A DNA stretch of 25,477 nt from a virus. The first letter of the stretch is position 1. Each line of letters begins with the position of its first letter. Location: positions 1 through 25,477 of the IMG/VR virus record IMGVR_UViG_3300045884_000239. One strand, given 5' to 3'. The position numbers and the translations under genes are program-made. The notes beneath the pieces are model-generated. The model did no database searches, was not told the DNA's origin, and saw only the letters and a list, made by a program, of their open reading frames with translations. This document shows, one piece after another, positions 1 through 7,949 of this stretch.

Positions 1-1962
1 GGCATGGGGCACCGTATCCCAGAAACCCTGTGGGATGATAATGCGGCTCTGGCGTGCGGGCAGTACTATAATGCCGAGATTAACGGCGAAACGCGCGATT
101 TTTGCGATGTGCTCATTAATCGGCGGCGTCCGGCCTGGGATCATGTCAGGGATATTTTGACTGAGGGCAATGCCGCGCTCATTCCCTCCGGTGGCAGGCT
201 CAAATACGTGATTGACGGTGCCAAAGTGCCTCAGCTCCTCTATGCCGCTCCCGGAAACATTGAGCCAGGCACACTCTCCACGGTGCTGGGATCGCAGGGG
301 CCGGTGCCCAACACGGTCAGGGGCGAGTTTCGCCATGATGCGCGCGGCTATCGGCTTCAGGTGCTGGAAGGCGTGGCCTCGGATATTGGCAGCGAGTCGG
401 TGCAGGAGTCGACCATTCAGCTCACCACCATTACCCGGGAAAGCCATGCCCTGCGTGCCCTCACCTATGCACTCAACAAATCGCGGAAAATCGTGCGGCG
501 CTATACCTGGCAGAGTCCGGTCGGGGCCATCGTGTCTGAACCGTTTGATGTGGTCATGCTGGCGTATGAAACGCCCAAGCGGCGACACGGGGTGAGCGGC
601 TTTCTGCAAGGAGGTTCCACCACACTGCTGCTCATGCTGGATCGGCTCTATGAGCAGGTGGCCGGCGAAACCTACGAGGTGCTGGTGCGTATTCAACGCG
701 CCAACCTGGTCTACACGCGCACCTGGGTGGCCACGGAAACGGGACCCTTTGGGCATCTCTATATCGCTCCAGCGTTAGGCGTTGCTCCCGCGGCAGGAGA
801 TCTGTACGCCATCGGCAAGCTGGGGCAAGAGATGGTGCCGGTGCTGATCGAGTCCGTGCAGGCGGGGGACAACGACACGTATACCATCGTCGGCGCGGAG
901 TATCGCAGCGACGTGTATGACACCTCCGGGGCCGGGCTGGTGCCGCAGACCACGACCAATTTTTTTGCACTCCCGGCCATGTACTCCTCTGATACCCTGG
1001 CGCGCTATCACGCCTCCTATCAGCCACTGGGCGGGCCAGGGCTCCTGGAGAGCGGTGAGCCACGTCCTGCCCCAACCGAGCCCTGGCCTGGCGCGTCGCT
1101 CTGGCGCACGGAGGATGACGCCAATACCCAGTACGCGCTCTCGTCCAGAGGCGCGCCACTGCCTGTGGCAGGCACCACCGAGACGGTGTTAGCGAGCGCC
1201 ATCCCCCAACTGGTGGATATGACCTCAACCGTGGATGTGGTCGTGACCGGCGGCCAACTGTCCACCATTACCACAGCATACATGCAGGCGGGACGCAATC
1301 AGCTCATGGTGGGGAGTGAGCTGATCCAGTTTCGGATAGCGACGTATCTCGGCACAGGCACCGCGGCAGGCAGTCGGCGCTACCGACTTTCACACCTGCT
1401 GAGAGGCAGGCGTGGGACGGAGTGGGCGGTAGGGACACATGCCATAGGGGAAACGGTGGTCCTTATTGGCACGGGCGTTTTTACGAGAGACATTCTGACT
1501 GTTGAGCGCAATCGTACCAGGCAGTGGAAGAGTCCCACGCTCGGCGAAGATCTGGTGGAGGCAACCGCACAAGCCTATGCCGCACCGAGTGAGAATTTAC
1601 GGCCCTGGACGGTCGGGACGCCCAGAGCACGGTATCAGGCCGATGGCTCCTGGCGACTGACGTGGTACGGACGAGCGCGGTTTCTTGGCGAGTGGCTGCC
1701 GCAAGTGGAGGCCACGCCTGATTATGACGTGAACTATTATGTCGTGACCATCTATAGCAGTGCGGCGCGCACGACTATCGAGCACACGTTTACCATCTTT
1801 CAGTCGAGTAACTATCAGGCACAGCAGGGCATGACGTATACGGCAGCGCAGCAAATGACCGATTTTGGCGCAGTGCAGACCACGCTCTATTGGAACGTAC
1901 AGCAGTATGGGGACTCCGATACTAGCTATGCCCTGGCACTGGTTGGGGAGAGTACAGAATGA
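1..1962 (+). CDS. Phage tail-tip / host-specificity protein (C-terminal part, open at left edge)
   Basis: Probable central tail-tip (baseplate hub) protein of a long-tailed phage, the part of the virion that carries the fibres and contacts the host. The frame is open to the first base, so the methionine at 4 is probably internal and the N-terminus is missing. Residues about 140-195 (TRESHALRALTYALNKSRK, then a Trp-rich strand and a 'SEPFDVVML' segment) look like the Phage-tail_3 region of gene-transfer-agent and lambda J-like tip proteins. Near residues 455-485 a segment with RYRLSHLLRGRRGTE followed by a conserved His-Ala and Gly matches the C-terminal part of the same group. The tail-fibre gene follows 34 bp downstream on the same strand, as expected. 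Family placement is by recalled motifs, not by search. Confidence 0.8.
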   Translation, partial: GMGHRIPETLWDDNAALACGQYYNAEINGETRDFCDVLINRRRPAWDHVRDILTEGNAALIPSGGRLKYVIDGAKVPQLLYAAPGNIEPGTLSTVLGSQGPVPNTVRGEFRHDARGYRLQVLEGVASDIGSESVQESTIQLTTITRESHALRALTYALNKSRKIVRRYTWQSPVGAIVSEPFDVVMLAYETPKRRHGVSGFLQGGSTTLLLMLDRLYEQVAGETYEVLVRIQRANLVYTRTWVATETGPFGHLYIAPALGVAPAAGDLYAIGKLGQEMVPVLIESVQAGDNDTYTIVGAEYRSDVYDTSGAGLVPQTTTNFFALPAMYSSDTLARYHASYQPLGGPGLLESGEPRPAPTEPWPGASLWRTEDDANTQYALSSRGAPLPVAGTTETVLASAIPQLVDMTSTVDVVVTGGQLSTITTAYMQAGRNQLMVGSELIQFRIATYLGTGTAAGSRRYRLSHLLRGRRGTEWAVGTHAIGETVVLIGTGVFTRDILTVERNRTRQWKSPTLGEDLVEATAQAYAAPSENLRPWTVGTPRARYQADGSWRLTWYGRARFLGEWLPQVEATPDYDVNYYVVTIYSSAARTTIEHTFTIFQSSNYQAQQGMTYTAAQQMTDFGAVQTTLYWNVQQYGDSDTSYALALVGESTE

Positions 1963-1996
1963 TATACGACTTTGTACCTAAAAGGGGCACACTGTC

Positions 1997-4699
1997 ATGG
2001 CCCTGACAAGCATACGAGATATAGAGCTGATTGATATAGGCTCTTTAGCTAAGGAAAGTATCACCAACACCGGGCTAGAGAACCTGGCGCGTGGCGTCTC
2101 TGGCTACCGCAGTGTCACCGTCACGGGGCTCACAACCCTCACCCTGCAATCTGCCTCCGAAGATCTGTCGCTCTACTCCGTGCTGGCGTTTGCGGGCTCA
2201 CTGGCAGCCAACTGTCTCATTACGGCTCCCAGGCGCTCCCGGCTCTACGTGCTGGATAATCGCACCACGGGCGCAGGCACGCTCTCCATCACCACGGGCG
2301 CCGGCAACACGCTTTCTCTGCCGCAATCCGCCCGCACCATGGCCTACTGTGATGGCACCAATCTCCTGACCGTGGGCGGCACGGGCTCTGGCGGCGGCAC
2401 GTCGGTTGTCGCCAGTGCCAGCGGGCAGTGGAGTTGGACCACGGCCACCAGTGGCGCGCCATCGACCGGGCAAACCGGCATCAATACCACGGGCGTCACT
2501 GTTGCCACAGAACTGCGCATGCACGCCACGGGCTCGGACGGCGTCGACCGCTCCGCCCTCCTCGATACGCTCCAGAGTGGCGACCTCTTGTACCTGCAAG
2601 ACCGCGACACCAGCGCCAACTTTGTGCGCTACCGGCTCACGGCTGATGGGGTCAAAAACGTCACCTGGTGGAGCTTTGCGGTGGCCTGGGATAGCAACGG
2701 CGGCAGCGTCTTTCCCAACAATCAGACGCTGGTCGTGGTGTTCAGTCTGGCGGCGTCGATTCAGAGCGCCACCACGACCCAGCCCGGGATTGTGCAGTTA
2801 GCGGACAGTCCGACGACGCTGGCGGGGACAAACGGGACCATGGCGGTGACACCTGCAGGGCTCCAGGCCACAATCAACGCTCTCCCTGCTGCGCCTGTAC
2901 AGGCCACCGTCTCCACGGTCGGGATCACCCGCTATGCCACCGTGGCGGAATCGACCGCCGGGACGCTCAGTACCGCTGCTGTCACGCCCAATGGCCTGGA
3001 AGCCCGTGTGGCCGCCATTCCGGTTGGCTCGACCAGTGCGGTCGGTCTTGTCGAACTTGCCACCAATGCTGAAGCCATTACCGGAACAGACACGATGCGC
3101 GTCATCAGCGCCGCAGCCATGCAGGCCAAGCTCGATACCCTGGGGCTCTCGACGAGCCCGACGTTTACGGATGTCAACATTACGCATCGCCTGGGAATCA
3201 TCAGTGCGTGGGCGAGCAACATTGCGCTGCGCGTCACCGGAGCGCTGGCCTCTGGCAACACCGCAGAATACGGCGCGGCCATTCAGCCGACATTTAATAG
3301 CAGTGTGACCGCGAATGGCTACGGTCTCCGCATTGACCTCTATACGCAAGCGGCGGCGTTTACGCTGGCAGCCATGACGGGCCTCTCGGTCGGCTCCCCG
3401 ACCCTGGGCGCGGGCTCAACGATTGGGGCGTATACCGCTATCGACATGCTCGGTGATACCGTCTCCGGCACGTCCTATGGACTCAGAGGACAGCTTGCCG
3501 CTGGGACCAATCGCTGGAATCTGTATCTTGACGGGACGGCCAATAACTATGTCAATGGGTCGCTCGGGATAGGCACGACGACCTTTGGCACCAGTGCTGG
3601 GCGCGTGCTGGCCCTGGCGTTGGGGACAGCGCCCACGACATCCCCAGCCGATAGCGTCCAGCTCTGGGCTGCAGACCGGGGCGCTGTGGTGGGCAAGGGA
3701 AGTTTGCATCTGCGTACGGAGGATGGCACCAGCCATGTGTTTGGCGACCGGGTGGGGATTGGGACCCTCACACCAATCTCCATGCTCGATATTGGCATGC
3801 CCCATAGCATCCTCTTTACGGCGCATATTGGCAGTGATACACAGAGCACATTTGCGGTCACGACGGCCCATGCCAGTAATACGTCCGTCCTGGGTTTGGA
3901 ACGCGCCCGCGGCACGCACGCCGCCATGACCAGCACCCTGGCGGAGGATTTGCTCGGGCTCATTCAGTTTGTAGGCTACACGGATACCCGGATTCCCTCA
4001 GTGCAAATCCGGGCCTATGCGGAGGCGGGCTACGGCACCACCGGGACGGATGGTCCTGGGCGGCTCAGTGTGCATACGGTGCCTGATGGCTCCAATGTAC
4101 CGATCGAACGCCTGCGCATTGAGAGCAGTGGCAATGTGGGGATCGGTGCCACGACGTTTGGCACCAGTGCGGTACGGGTGCTGGCCCTGGCAAGTGGCAT
4201 CGCGCCGACAACCTCGCCTGTGGATATGGTCCAGATATGGAGCGCCGACCGCGCGGCGACCGCTGGCAAAGCCTCCCTGCATCTGCGCACCGAAGACGGC
4301 ACCAGTCATGTCCTGGGCGACCTGGTCGGGCTCGGCACGCTGCTCACCGCCACCCTGGGCTCTGGCGCCGCCTACCAGGCCGCAAACGTCAAGGGCTCGA
4401 CCCTCCTGGTCGGCCAGTCCAGTACCCAGGAGCGCCCACAGGCGCTGCTGGCGCCGTCCTGGGTCGTCTCCACAGACGCCACCCGCACTGCCCGCCTCAC
4501 CTTCTCGGTCTATGATGCGACGGCCGCTCGCGAGGGCATGCGCATTGATACGAGCGGTACGGCGGCTCTGCTGGGCTTCTTTGGCCAGGCGGCAGTTGTA
4601 CGCCAGACGGTGCCCGTTGCCGCCACCGATGCGGCCACCGTCCAGACACTCGTGAATGCGCTGCGCACCGCTCTGGTCAACCTGGGGCTATGTGTATAG
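1997..4699 (+). CDS. Tail fibre protein with internal repeats
   Basis: A 900-residue Ala/Gly/Thr/Ser-rich protein, almost certainly the receptor-binding tail fibre, assembled as a trimer on the tail tip. Start chosen at the ATG with AGGGG about 10 bases upstream. From about residue 268 there are three tandem units of about 40 residues (GIVQLADS, GITRYATV, GLVELATN, each followed by 'TP/VI-x-GL/AM'), the pattern of short phage-fibre repeats. A second, longer repeat occurs at about residues 523 and 714 (GIGTTTFGTSA and GIGATTFGTSA), each followed by 'SLHLRTEDGTSHV' about 45 residues later, so about 75 residues are duplicated at a spacing of 190. No C-terminal intramolecular chaperone (peptidase S74) motif is visible; the end is a short helical region. 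The receptor cannot be inferred. Confidence 0.85.
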   Translation: MALTSIRDIELIDIGSLAKESITNTGLENLARGVSGYRSVTVTGLTTLTLQSASEDLSLYSVLAFAGSLAANCLITAPRRSRLYVLDNRTTGAGTLSITTGAGNTLSLPQSARTMAYCDGTNLLTVGGTGSGGGTSVVASASGQWSWTTATSGAPSTGQTGINTTGVTVATELRMHATGSDGVDRSALLDTLQSGDLLYLQDRDTSANFVRYRLTADGVKNVTWWSFAVAWDSNGGSVFPNNQTLVVVFSLAASIQSATTTQPGIVQLADSPTTLAGTNGTMAVTPAGLQATINALPAAPVQATVSTVGITRYATVAESTAGTLSTAAVTPNGLEARVAAIPVGSTSAVGLVELATNAEAITGTDTMRVISAAAMQAKLDTLGLSTSPTFTDVNITHRLGIISAWASNIALRVTGALASGNTAEYGAAIQPTFNSSVTANGYGLRIDLYTQAAAFTLAAMTGLSVGSPTLGAGSTIGAYTAIDMLGDTVSGTSYGLRGQLAAGTNRWNLYLDGTANNYVNGSLGIGTTTFGTSAGRVLALALGTAPTTSPADSVQLWAADRGAVVGKGSLHLRTEDGTSHVFGDRVGIGTLTPISMLDIGMPHSILFTAHIGSDTQSTFAVTTAHASNTSVLGLERARGTHAAMTSTLAEDLLGLIQFVGYTDTRIPSVQIRAYAEAGYGTTGTDGPGRLSVHTVPDGSNVPIERLRIESSGNVGIGATTFGTSAVRVLALASGIAPTTSPVDMVQIWSADRAATAGKASLHLRTEDGTSHVLGDLVGLGTLLTATLGSGAAYQAANVKGSTLLVGQSSTQERPQALLAPSWVVSTDATRTARLTFSVYDATAAREGMRIDTSGTAALLGFFGQAAVVRQTVPVAATDAATVQTLVNALRTALVNLGLCV

Positions 4700-4712
4700 G
4701 AGATACAGAACC

Positions 4713-4925
4713 ATGCTTGACACCGACATGACCTTACGCCAGTCCCTCACCCAACGCTTAGAGCAGTTACAGCGCGAGCGCGACACGCTCACCAGCCGTA
4801 TCCAGGCGCTCGACGAGCAGAGGAATGCGCTTGTGACGCAACTGGTGCAGTGCCAGGGGGCCACGACCTGCCTGGAAGAGCTCCTGCATGCACCCGCCGC
4901 CAATGGCGCTGGCGTGCCGGGATAG
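4713..4925 (+). CDS. Small coiled-coil protein
   Basis: A 70-residue protein starting at the ATG preceded by AGGAGA nine bases upstream; a longer in-frame start at 4656 would lie inside the fibre gene and is less likely. Residues 8-50 form a continuous amphipathic heptad pattern (LTQRLEQLQRERDTL and onward) with two cysteines near residues 48 and 54. There is no signal peptide or membrane segment. It sits between the tail fibre and a small lipoprotein gene, where phages often keep fibre-assembly or lysis genes. It could be a fibre chaperone or a soluble partner of the lipoprotein, but nothing identifies it. Confidence 0.65.
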   Translation: MLDTDMTLRQSLTQRLEQLQRERDTLTSRIQALDEQRNALVTQLVQCQGATTCLEELLHAPAANGAGVPG

Positions 4926-4928
4926 CCT

Positions 4929-5120
4929 GTGCGCGGCCTGGTGCTGGCCCTGGTGTGGCTCATTGCAGGCTGCGGTCTCACGGCGCCAGCCGTCTATGAT
5001 CGGCAGGGCTTAAGCGGCTGTGTGCGGGTCACCAGGATCGCGCCGTGGGCACACAATGATGTGCTCATGGCCACAGGCAGCGCGACGATGGACCAGTGTA
5101 TTCGCGCCATGGGGCGCTGA
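4929..5120 (+). CDS. Small lipoprotein (possible outer spanin-like)
   Basis: A 63-residue protein starting with GTG three bases after the previous stop. Residues 1-15 are a short lipoprotein signal with the lipobox LIAGC, so Cys15 would be lipidated and the mature protein (about 49 residues) held on a membrane. The mature part has two more cysteines. Position at the end of the late rightward block, after the fibre and a coiled-coil gene, fits a lysis-module lipoprotein such as an Rz1-type outer spanin, but it is not proline-rich as many Rz1 proteins are. No endolysin or holin is recognisable next to it. Its last 111 bases overlap, in the opposite direction, the possible gene at 5010-5243. Confidence 0.55.
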   Translation: MRGLVLALVWLIAGCGLTAPAVYDRQGLSGCVRVTRIAPWAHNDVLMATGSATMDQCIRAMGR

Positions 5121-5243
5121 AGGAGCAGGCATGCCCGCGCCAGGCACAGCGTCGCGGCGCGCCTTCGTCTTCTTACGGTGAGCGCGCTTGGATTTCTGCG
5201 TGCGCCGCTGTTCCTTCGCGTTCCTGTGCCAGCGTACAGGCAT
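5010..5243 (-). CDS. Small Arg/Lys-rich protein, last gene of the leftward operon
   Basis: A 77-residue reading frame with a well-placed AGGAGG seven bases upstream of its ATG. Residues 2-33 are strongly basic (RNAKEQRRTQKSKRAHRKKT), typical of a nucleic-acid-binding or nucleolar-like tail; the rest has no clear pattern and lies antisense to the lipoprotein gene. The start follows one copy of the three-copy gene-junction repeat, in the same arrangement as two certain genes upstream, which supports translation. The downstream half may be chance, so the true gene might be shorter or decayed. No family recognised. Confidence 0.4.
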   Translation of the reverse strand: MPVRWHRNAKEQRRTQKSKRAHRKKTKARRDAVPGAGMPAPSAPHGANTLVHRRAACGHEHIIVCPRRDPGDPHTAA

Positions 5244-5246
5244 GTC

Positions 5247-5313
5247 ATTTCCTCCTCTCTGCGGTGCCCTCGCACAACCATTGCGCTAAGACGGTGCCGT
5301 TGCGCGTGACGAG
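5247..5313 (-). pseudogene. Gene-junction repeat copy A: orphan C-terminal tail plus ribosome binding site
   Basis: Read leftward this encodes LVTRNGTVLAQWLCEG then TAERRK and a stop, with an in-frame stop codon immediately before it and no start codon. It is closely related to the C-termini of the methylase-like protein (copy B) and the beta-helix protein (copy C), so it is a tail that has lost its body. The codons for the two arginines are AGG AGG and form the Shine-Dalgarno of the gene at 5243. Confidence 0.7.
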
Positions 5314-5332
5314 CTAGCGGGCCATCAGCGGG

Positions 5333-5884
5333 CTATTCCACAGCCTCGTCTGAAACAAAAAGTGCCCCGCGCATATATCGCAGAGCAGCAATACGCAGGG
5401 CATCACCCGTGCCGTACATAAACCAGATTCTTTCCTCATTCAGCTTCGCAGCAAAGGTCTCAGCAAGGGCTCGATCTTCTTGTGTCAACTTGATGACTTC
5501 AGTGCCGCCATCGTAGAAGCTTTTGCCCTGGTAATTAAAGGGCGGTTGAAAGAGCTTAATGCAATGTTGTTCAATATCTTTGGCTATGAAGGCATCATAC
5601 TGCGGGAGCCAACCAATCGCTGTTGCTCCAACGCGGAGCAGTGGCTTGTAGAGTGCATGAGACTGCCACCTTCTCCGCAGATTATGTGCCATGCCAATAT
5701 AGAGGACAGTATCAGTACATTTCATGACAAAATAGACGGCACAAAAGACCGGCAAGCGTTGCCGATCATCGAAAGGGAGTTGAGGCAAATCAACAAGGTT
5801 TTTCGGGATAGAGTTCAGGGCACTTTGCAGTCTGCCCTCCCTCCTCTCTCGGTACATACTGGCATAATCGGCAAGTTCTGTCAT
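5333..5884 (-). CDS. GIY-YIG family nuclease
   Basis: A 183-residue protein. A GIY-YIG nuclease domain occupies about residues 47-125: the first strand is AVYFV (Tyr51), the second is LYIG at 61-64, followed by the catalytic-type arginine in NLRRRW (70-72), a His at 76, the metal-ligand-type Glu in KDIEQ (105) and the closing LFQPPFN. The GIY motif is degenerate (VYF) but the YIG and catalytic residues are present. Such single-domain enzymes cut or nick DNA and in phages are often homing-type or recombination nucleases. The start ATG overlaps the stop of the upstream methylase-like gene (ATGA), so translation is coupled. It lies between two copies of the gene-junction repeat, as though placed there as a unit. 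Confidence 0.85.
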   Translation of the reverse strand: MTELADYASMYRERREGRLQSALNSIPKNLVDLPQLPFDDRQRLPVFCAVYFVMKCTDTVLYIGMAHNLRRRWQSHALYKPLLRVGATAIGWLPQYDAFIAKDIEQHCIKLFQPPFNYQGKSFYDGGTEVIKLTQEDRALAETFAAKLNEERIWFMYGTGDALRIAALRYMRGALFVSDEAVE

Positions 5885-5955
5885 CAGCGTCTCCTCTGTG
5901 TTGTCCCCTGCTCACACAGCCACTGCGCTAAGACGGTGCCGTTCCTCGTCAACGC
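5884..5955 (-). repeat. Gene-junction repeat copy B
   Basis: This encodes the last residues of the methylase-like protein (LTRNGTVLAQWLCE, then QGTTQRRR) and ends in its stop. AGAGGAGA within the Gln-Arg-Arg codons is the ribosome binding site for the GIY-YIG gene. Bases match copy A closely over the central 40 positions. Confidence 0.8.
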
Positions 5956-6522
5956 GCAGCGCGCGATTGAGGGCAGCCCCCCCCACTGCTGCGCCATGGC
6001 CGCCGCAATGCCAGGGTACGTACGGCTGCGCTCCTGCGCGCGGCGTTGGCTTTGTCCCATGCGCCAGCACAGTTGCGGTCTGGGCCAGACCAGGGCTGTG
6101 GGTTGGAGTAAGGGCAGGTTTTTGAGCCACAGACACGTCTTTTTCTCGGCACAGTCGCCGTATTCCCAGGGATGAATCATTTGATCGCATTTCCTGATGG
6201 CGGTGCCAATTTTGCCTTCAGGGTTCTCCAGGGCAATACGAGGGATGGGCGCATCGAGCAACCGTGCCACAAAGCGCAGCGCGTCCGCTTGCTCCTGTCC
6301 ACGCTGTGACCACCAGCGGGCGCCACTATTGGCGAGGAACGTACAGGGTGGGTGAAAGATCGCCAGGTCCCAGTGCTCACCCAGGACGTCGAGCAGATTC
6401 CCCTGGAGGTGCTGCCCGGCGCGCTCACTCGGCAGCAGATCACAGGACCAGGCGTCATGGCCCAGGGTGGTAAATGCCTCACGGACAACGCCGCTAAACT
6501 CACAGCCAATCAGTACGCGCAT
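5884..6522 (-). CDS. Phage cytosine-methyltransferase-like protein (Dcm-like fold) with added C-terminal tail
   Basis: A 212-residue protein; the ATG at 6522 has GAGGAG eight bases upstream. It begins with the SAM-site pattern MRVLIGCEFSG, then CDLLPSE (28-34), WDLAIFHPPCT (51-61) with the PPC signature of C5-cytosine methylases, and ALENPEGKIG (97-106), in the place of the ENV motif. This is the short phage protein usually labelled DNA cytosine methyltransferase; its target-recognition part is small and activity is unproven. Relatives that I recall end soon after the segment SRTYPGIAAAMAQQWG, but here about 32 more residues follow (RCALTRNGTVLAQWLCE and an Arg-rich end), shared with the beta-helix protein. 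Likely role: protection of phage DNA from host restriction or a decoy of it. Confidence 0.75.
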   Translation of the reverse strand: MRVLIGCEFSGVVREAFTTLGHDAWSCDLLPSERAGQHLQGNLLDVLGEHWDLAIFHPPCTFLANSGARWWSQRGQEQADALRFVARLLDAPIPRIALENPEGKIGTAIRKCDQMIHPWEYGDCAEKKTCLWLKNLPLLQPTALVWPRPQLCWRMGQSQRRAQERSRTYPGIAAAMAQQWGGLPSIARCALTRNGTVLAQWLCEQGTTQRRR

Positions 6523-6523
6523 C

Positions 6524-6597
6524 CTACCGTCTCCTCTGTGCGGGTTCCTCGCACAACCACTGCGCCAGCACCGCGCCGTTGCGCGTGAACGCACACC
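6524..6597 (-). repeat. Gene-junction repeat copy C
   Basis: This encodes the end of the beta-helix protein (FTRNGAVLAQWLCEE, then PAQRRR and TAG). AGAGGAGA inside the QRR codons serves the methylase-like gene that starts one base after the stop. It is the same layout as copies A and B. Confidence 0.8.
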
Positions 6598-7768
6598 GTG
6601 CCACCTCGGGCAGCGGCGGTGGTGTGGGATCAGGTGGCTCAGGATCAGGCGGCTCGGGGGGCGTATACGGCGTACAATACGGCGCGGTGACATCACACTG
6701 GTTGCCATCCACGGTCACCCCGCCAGCCTCCACCACGAGATAGCGCGAGGCCGCTGGCAGCTCCAGCAGCGTATTGCTGAGAATCGTGCCAGCGGTTTTG
6801 CCATGCACCCCATACGTGTCGAGCGCTTGCAGCAGCGGATTGGACGGTGTGTAACCTTTGACCAGGTTGTGTTCCACCTGGGCGCTACTGCCGCCAGTCA
6901 CAATCCCGGAGGTCATCAGGTGACAGGCGTTGTGGCGGGCGCTGTTGCCTGAGCCGGCCAGCCGGATGCACCAGCGGCCCGGGCCGGTGACCACGTTGTA
7001 TTCGATCACATTCCCCTCCACCCCGCCTTGCTCTGCGGAACAGTGGATGCCGTACCCATTCGACGCCGTGACGCGATTGTACGCATAGCGGCCGCCTTTC
7101 CCGGTACAGTAGATGCCGTGTCCGCCTCCACCCGAGGTGTCCGGTGGAGTTTCATAGAGTGCTTGCCAGCAGTCGTGGATGGTATTGCCGATCACCTGCA
7201 GGTCCTCACCGCCGGTGCGCTGGCCGCTGGGCCCCTCGCGGGCGGTAAACACGCACGATTGCCGCGAATGGTGCACGGTCGAGCCGAGCAGGCGTTGGTG
7301 CGACCCGGGGCCGAGCCAGACACAGTTGGAGCTTGTGGATTGGCAGTCAAGCGTCAGCCCGGGGCCAATCTGGATGTACTGCGTGTCCGCACGTCCCAGG
7401 AACACCAGATGCGCCAGCCCCTGGGGCGGGAAGGTGAGGGTCACCGTGGCGCCAGGAGCGGCGCGAATGATGGTGGCCTGCTCCCAGGAGAGCCCGTTGG
7501 GCGGGCGCTTTGTGCCGGGATGCTCGCGGTCGTCCACGTCGGCAATTTGTTCGGCGTAGGTGCCACTGGCCAGCTCCAGGGTATCGCCCTGGTGAAGGCA
7601 CGCGATGCCTGCGTTGACGGTCTTTCTGGGGCCACTGCCGCATGCGGCCGCATCGTCGCCGGTCTCCTGGGACACCGTATACGTCGCACTCTGCGCGCAC
7701 GGTGGCAGCACCAGCACGAGCAGCACAGCCGCGAGCAGGGAGAGGAAGCAGTAGAGACTACGGGGCAT
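6524..7768 (-). CDS. Secreted right-handed beta-helix (pectate-lyase-like) protein
   Basis: A 414-residue protein. Residues 1-28 are a signal peptide: a basic start, a long Leu/Val stretch and cleavage near CAQSA. Residues about 30-355 have the repeating 'N-x-I/V…G…' pattern of a right-handed parallel beta-helix (for example VIGNTIHDCW, VEGNVIEYNVV, VEHNLVKGY, ILSNTLLELP), as in polysaccharide lyases and phage depolymerases. An N-terminal 'TVNAGIACLHQGDTLELASGTY' segment, split as in many pectate-lyase-like folds, leads into it. A Pro/Glu/Asp linker (about 365-385) joins the duplicated C-terminal tail RCAFTRNGAVLAQWLCE. Eight or more cysteines suggest disulphides outside the cytoplasm. It may degrade or modify an extracellular polysaccharide; catalytic residues cannot be assigned. 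A secreted enzyme inside an early phage operon is unusual. Confidence 0.75.
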   Translation of the reverse strand: MPRSLYCFLSLLAAVLLVLVLPPCAQSATYTVSQETGDDAAACGSGPRKTVNAGIACLHQGDTLELASGTYAEQIADVDDREHPGTKRPPNGLSWEQATIIRAAPGATVTLTFPPQGLAHLVFLGRADTQYIQIGPGLTLDCQSTSSNCVWLGPGSHQRLLGSTVHHSRQSCVFTAREGPSGQRTGGEDLQVIGNTIHDCWQALYETPPDTSGGGGHGIYCTGKGGRYAYNRVTASNGYGIHCSAEQGGVEGNVIEYNVVTGPGRWCIRLAGSGNSARHNACHLMTSGIVTGGSSAQVEHNLVKGYTPSNPLLQALDTYGVHGKTAGTILSNTLLELPAASRYLVVEAGGVTVDGNQCDVTAPYCTPYTPPEPPDPEPPDPTPPPLPEVARCAFTRNGAVLAQWLCEEPAQRRR

Positions 7769-7949
7769 GTCTCTCCTCCTTCAGGCGCTGGTACTGCGCC
7801 ACGCTGCGGGCTTTGCAGCACGTGCGGCAGTAGCGCCGGTTGTGCCACCGATAGAGGTTGGCGCCGGCATACGGGTGCCCCTTGGGGCAGTGTGTTTTGG
7901 CGCGGCAGGCGGCGCCCATGCCGGGGTGGCGCGGTGGCTTAGCAGCCAT
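7758..7949 (-). CDS. Small HNH-like / zinc-ribbon protein
   Basis: A 63-residue protein with GGGAGGA eight bases before its ATG. Residues 19-43 show C-x2-GHPY…N…YCRTC, the zinc-ribbon half that precedes the catalytic His-Asn-His in many phage HNH endonucleases; the HNH catalytic part itself is not evident at this length. It may be a truncated homing-type nuclease or a free-standing zinc protein. Its stop overlaps the start of the beta-helix gene by 11 bp, and its start overlaps the upstream gene by 11 bp. Confidence 0.6.
   Translation of the reverse strand: MAAKPPRHPGMGAACRAKTHCPKGHPYAGANLYRWHNRRYCRTCCKARSVAQYQRLKEERHAP

Noticed and set aside
632-1854. Several open frames on the minus strand across the tail-tip gene
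   Set aside because: Arg/Pro-rich shadows of a strongly coding plus-strand frame, without ribosome binding sites.
2198-4309. Long minus-strand frames opposite the tail fibre
   Set aside because: Composition mirrors the repeats of the fibre gene; no start context; antisense shadows.
5480-6175. A 231-codon plus-strand frame opposite the GIY-YIG and methylase genes
   Set aside because: The minus-strand genes have clear motifs and coupled starts; the plus frame crosses two of them and has no recognisable content.
7028-7942. A 304-codon plus-strand frame across the beta-helix gene
   Set aside because: Antisense of a gene with signal peptide and beta-helix pattern; Gly/Arg-rich shadow.
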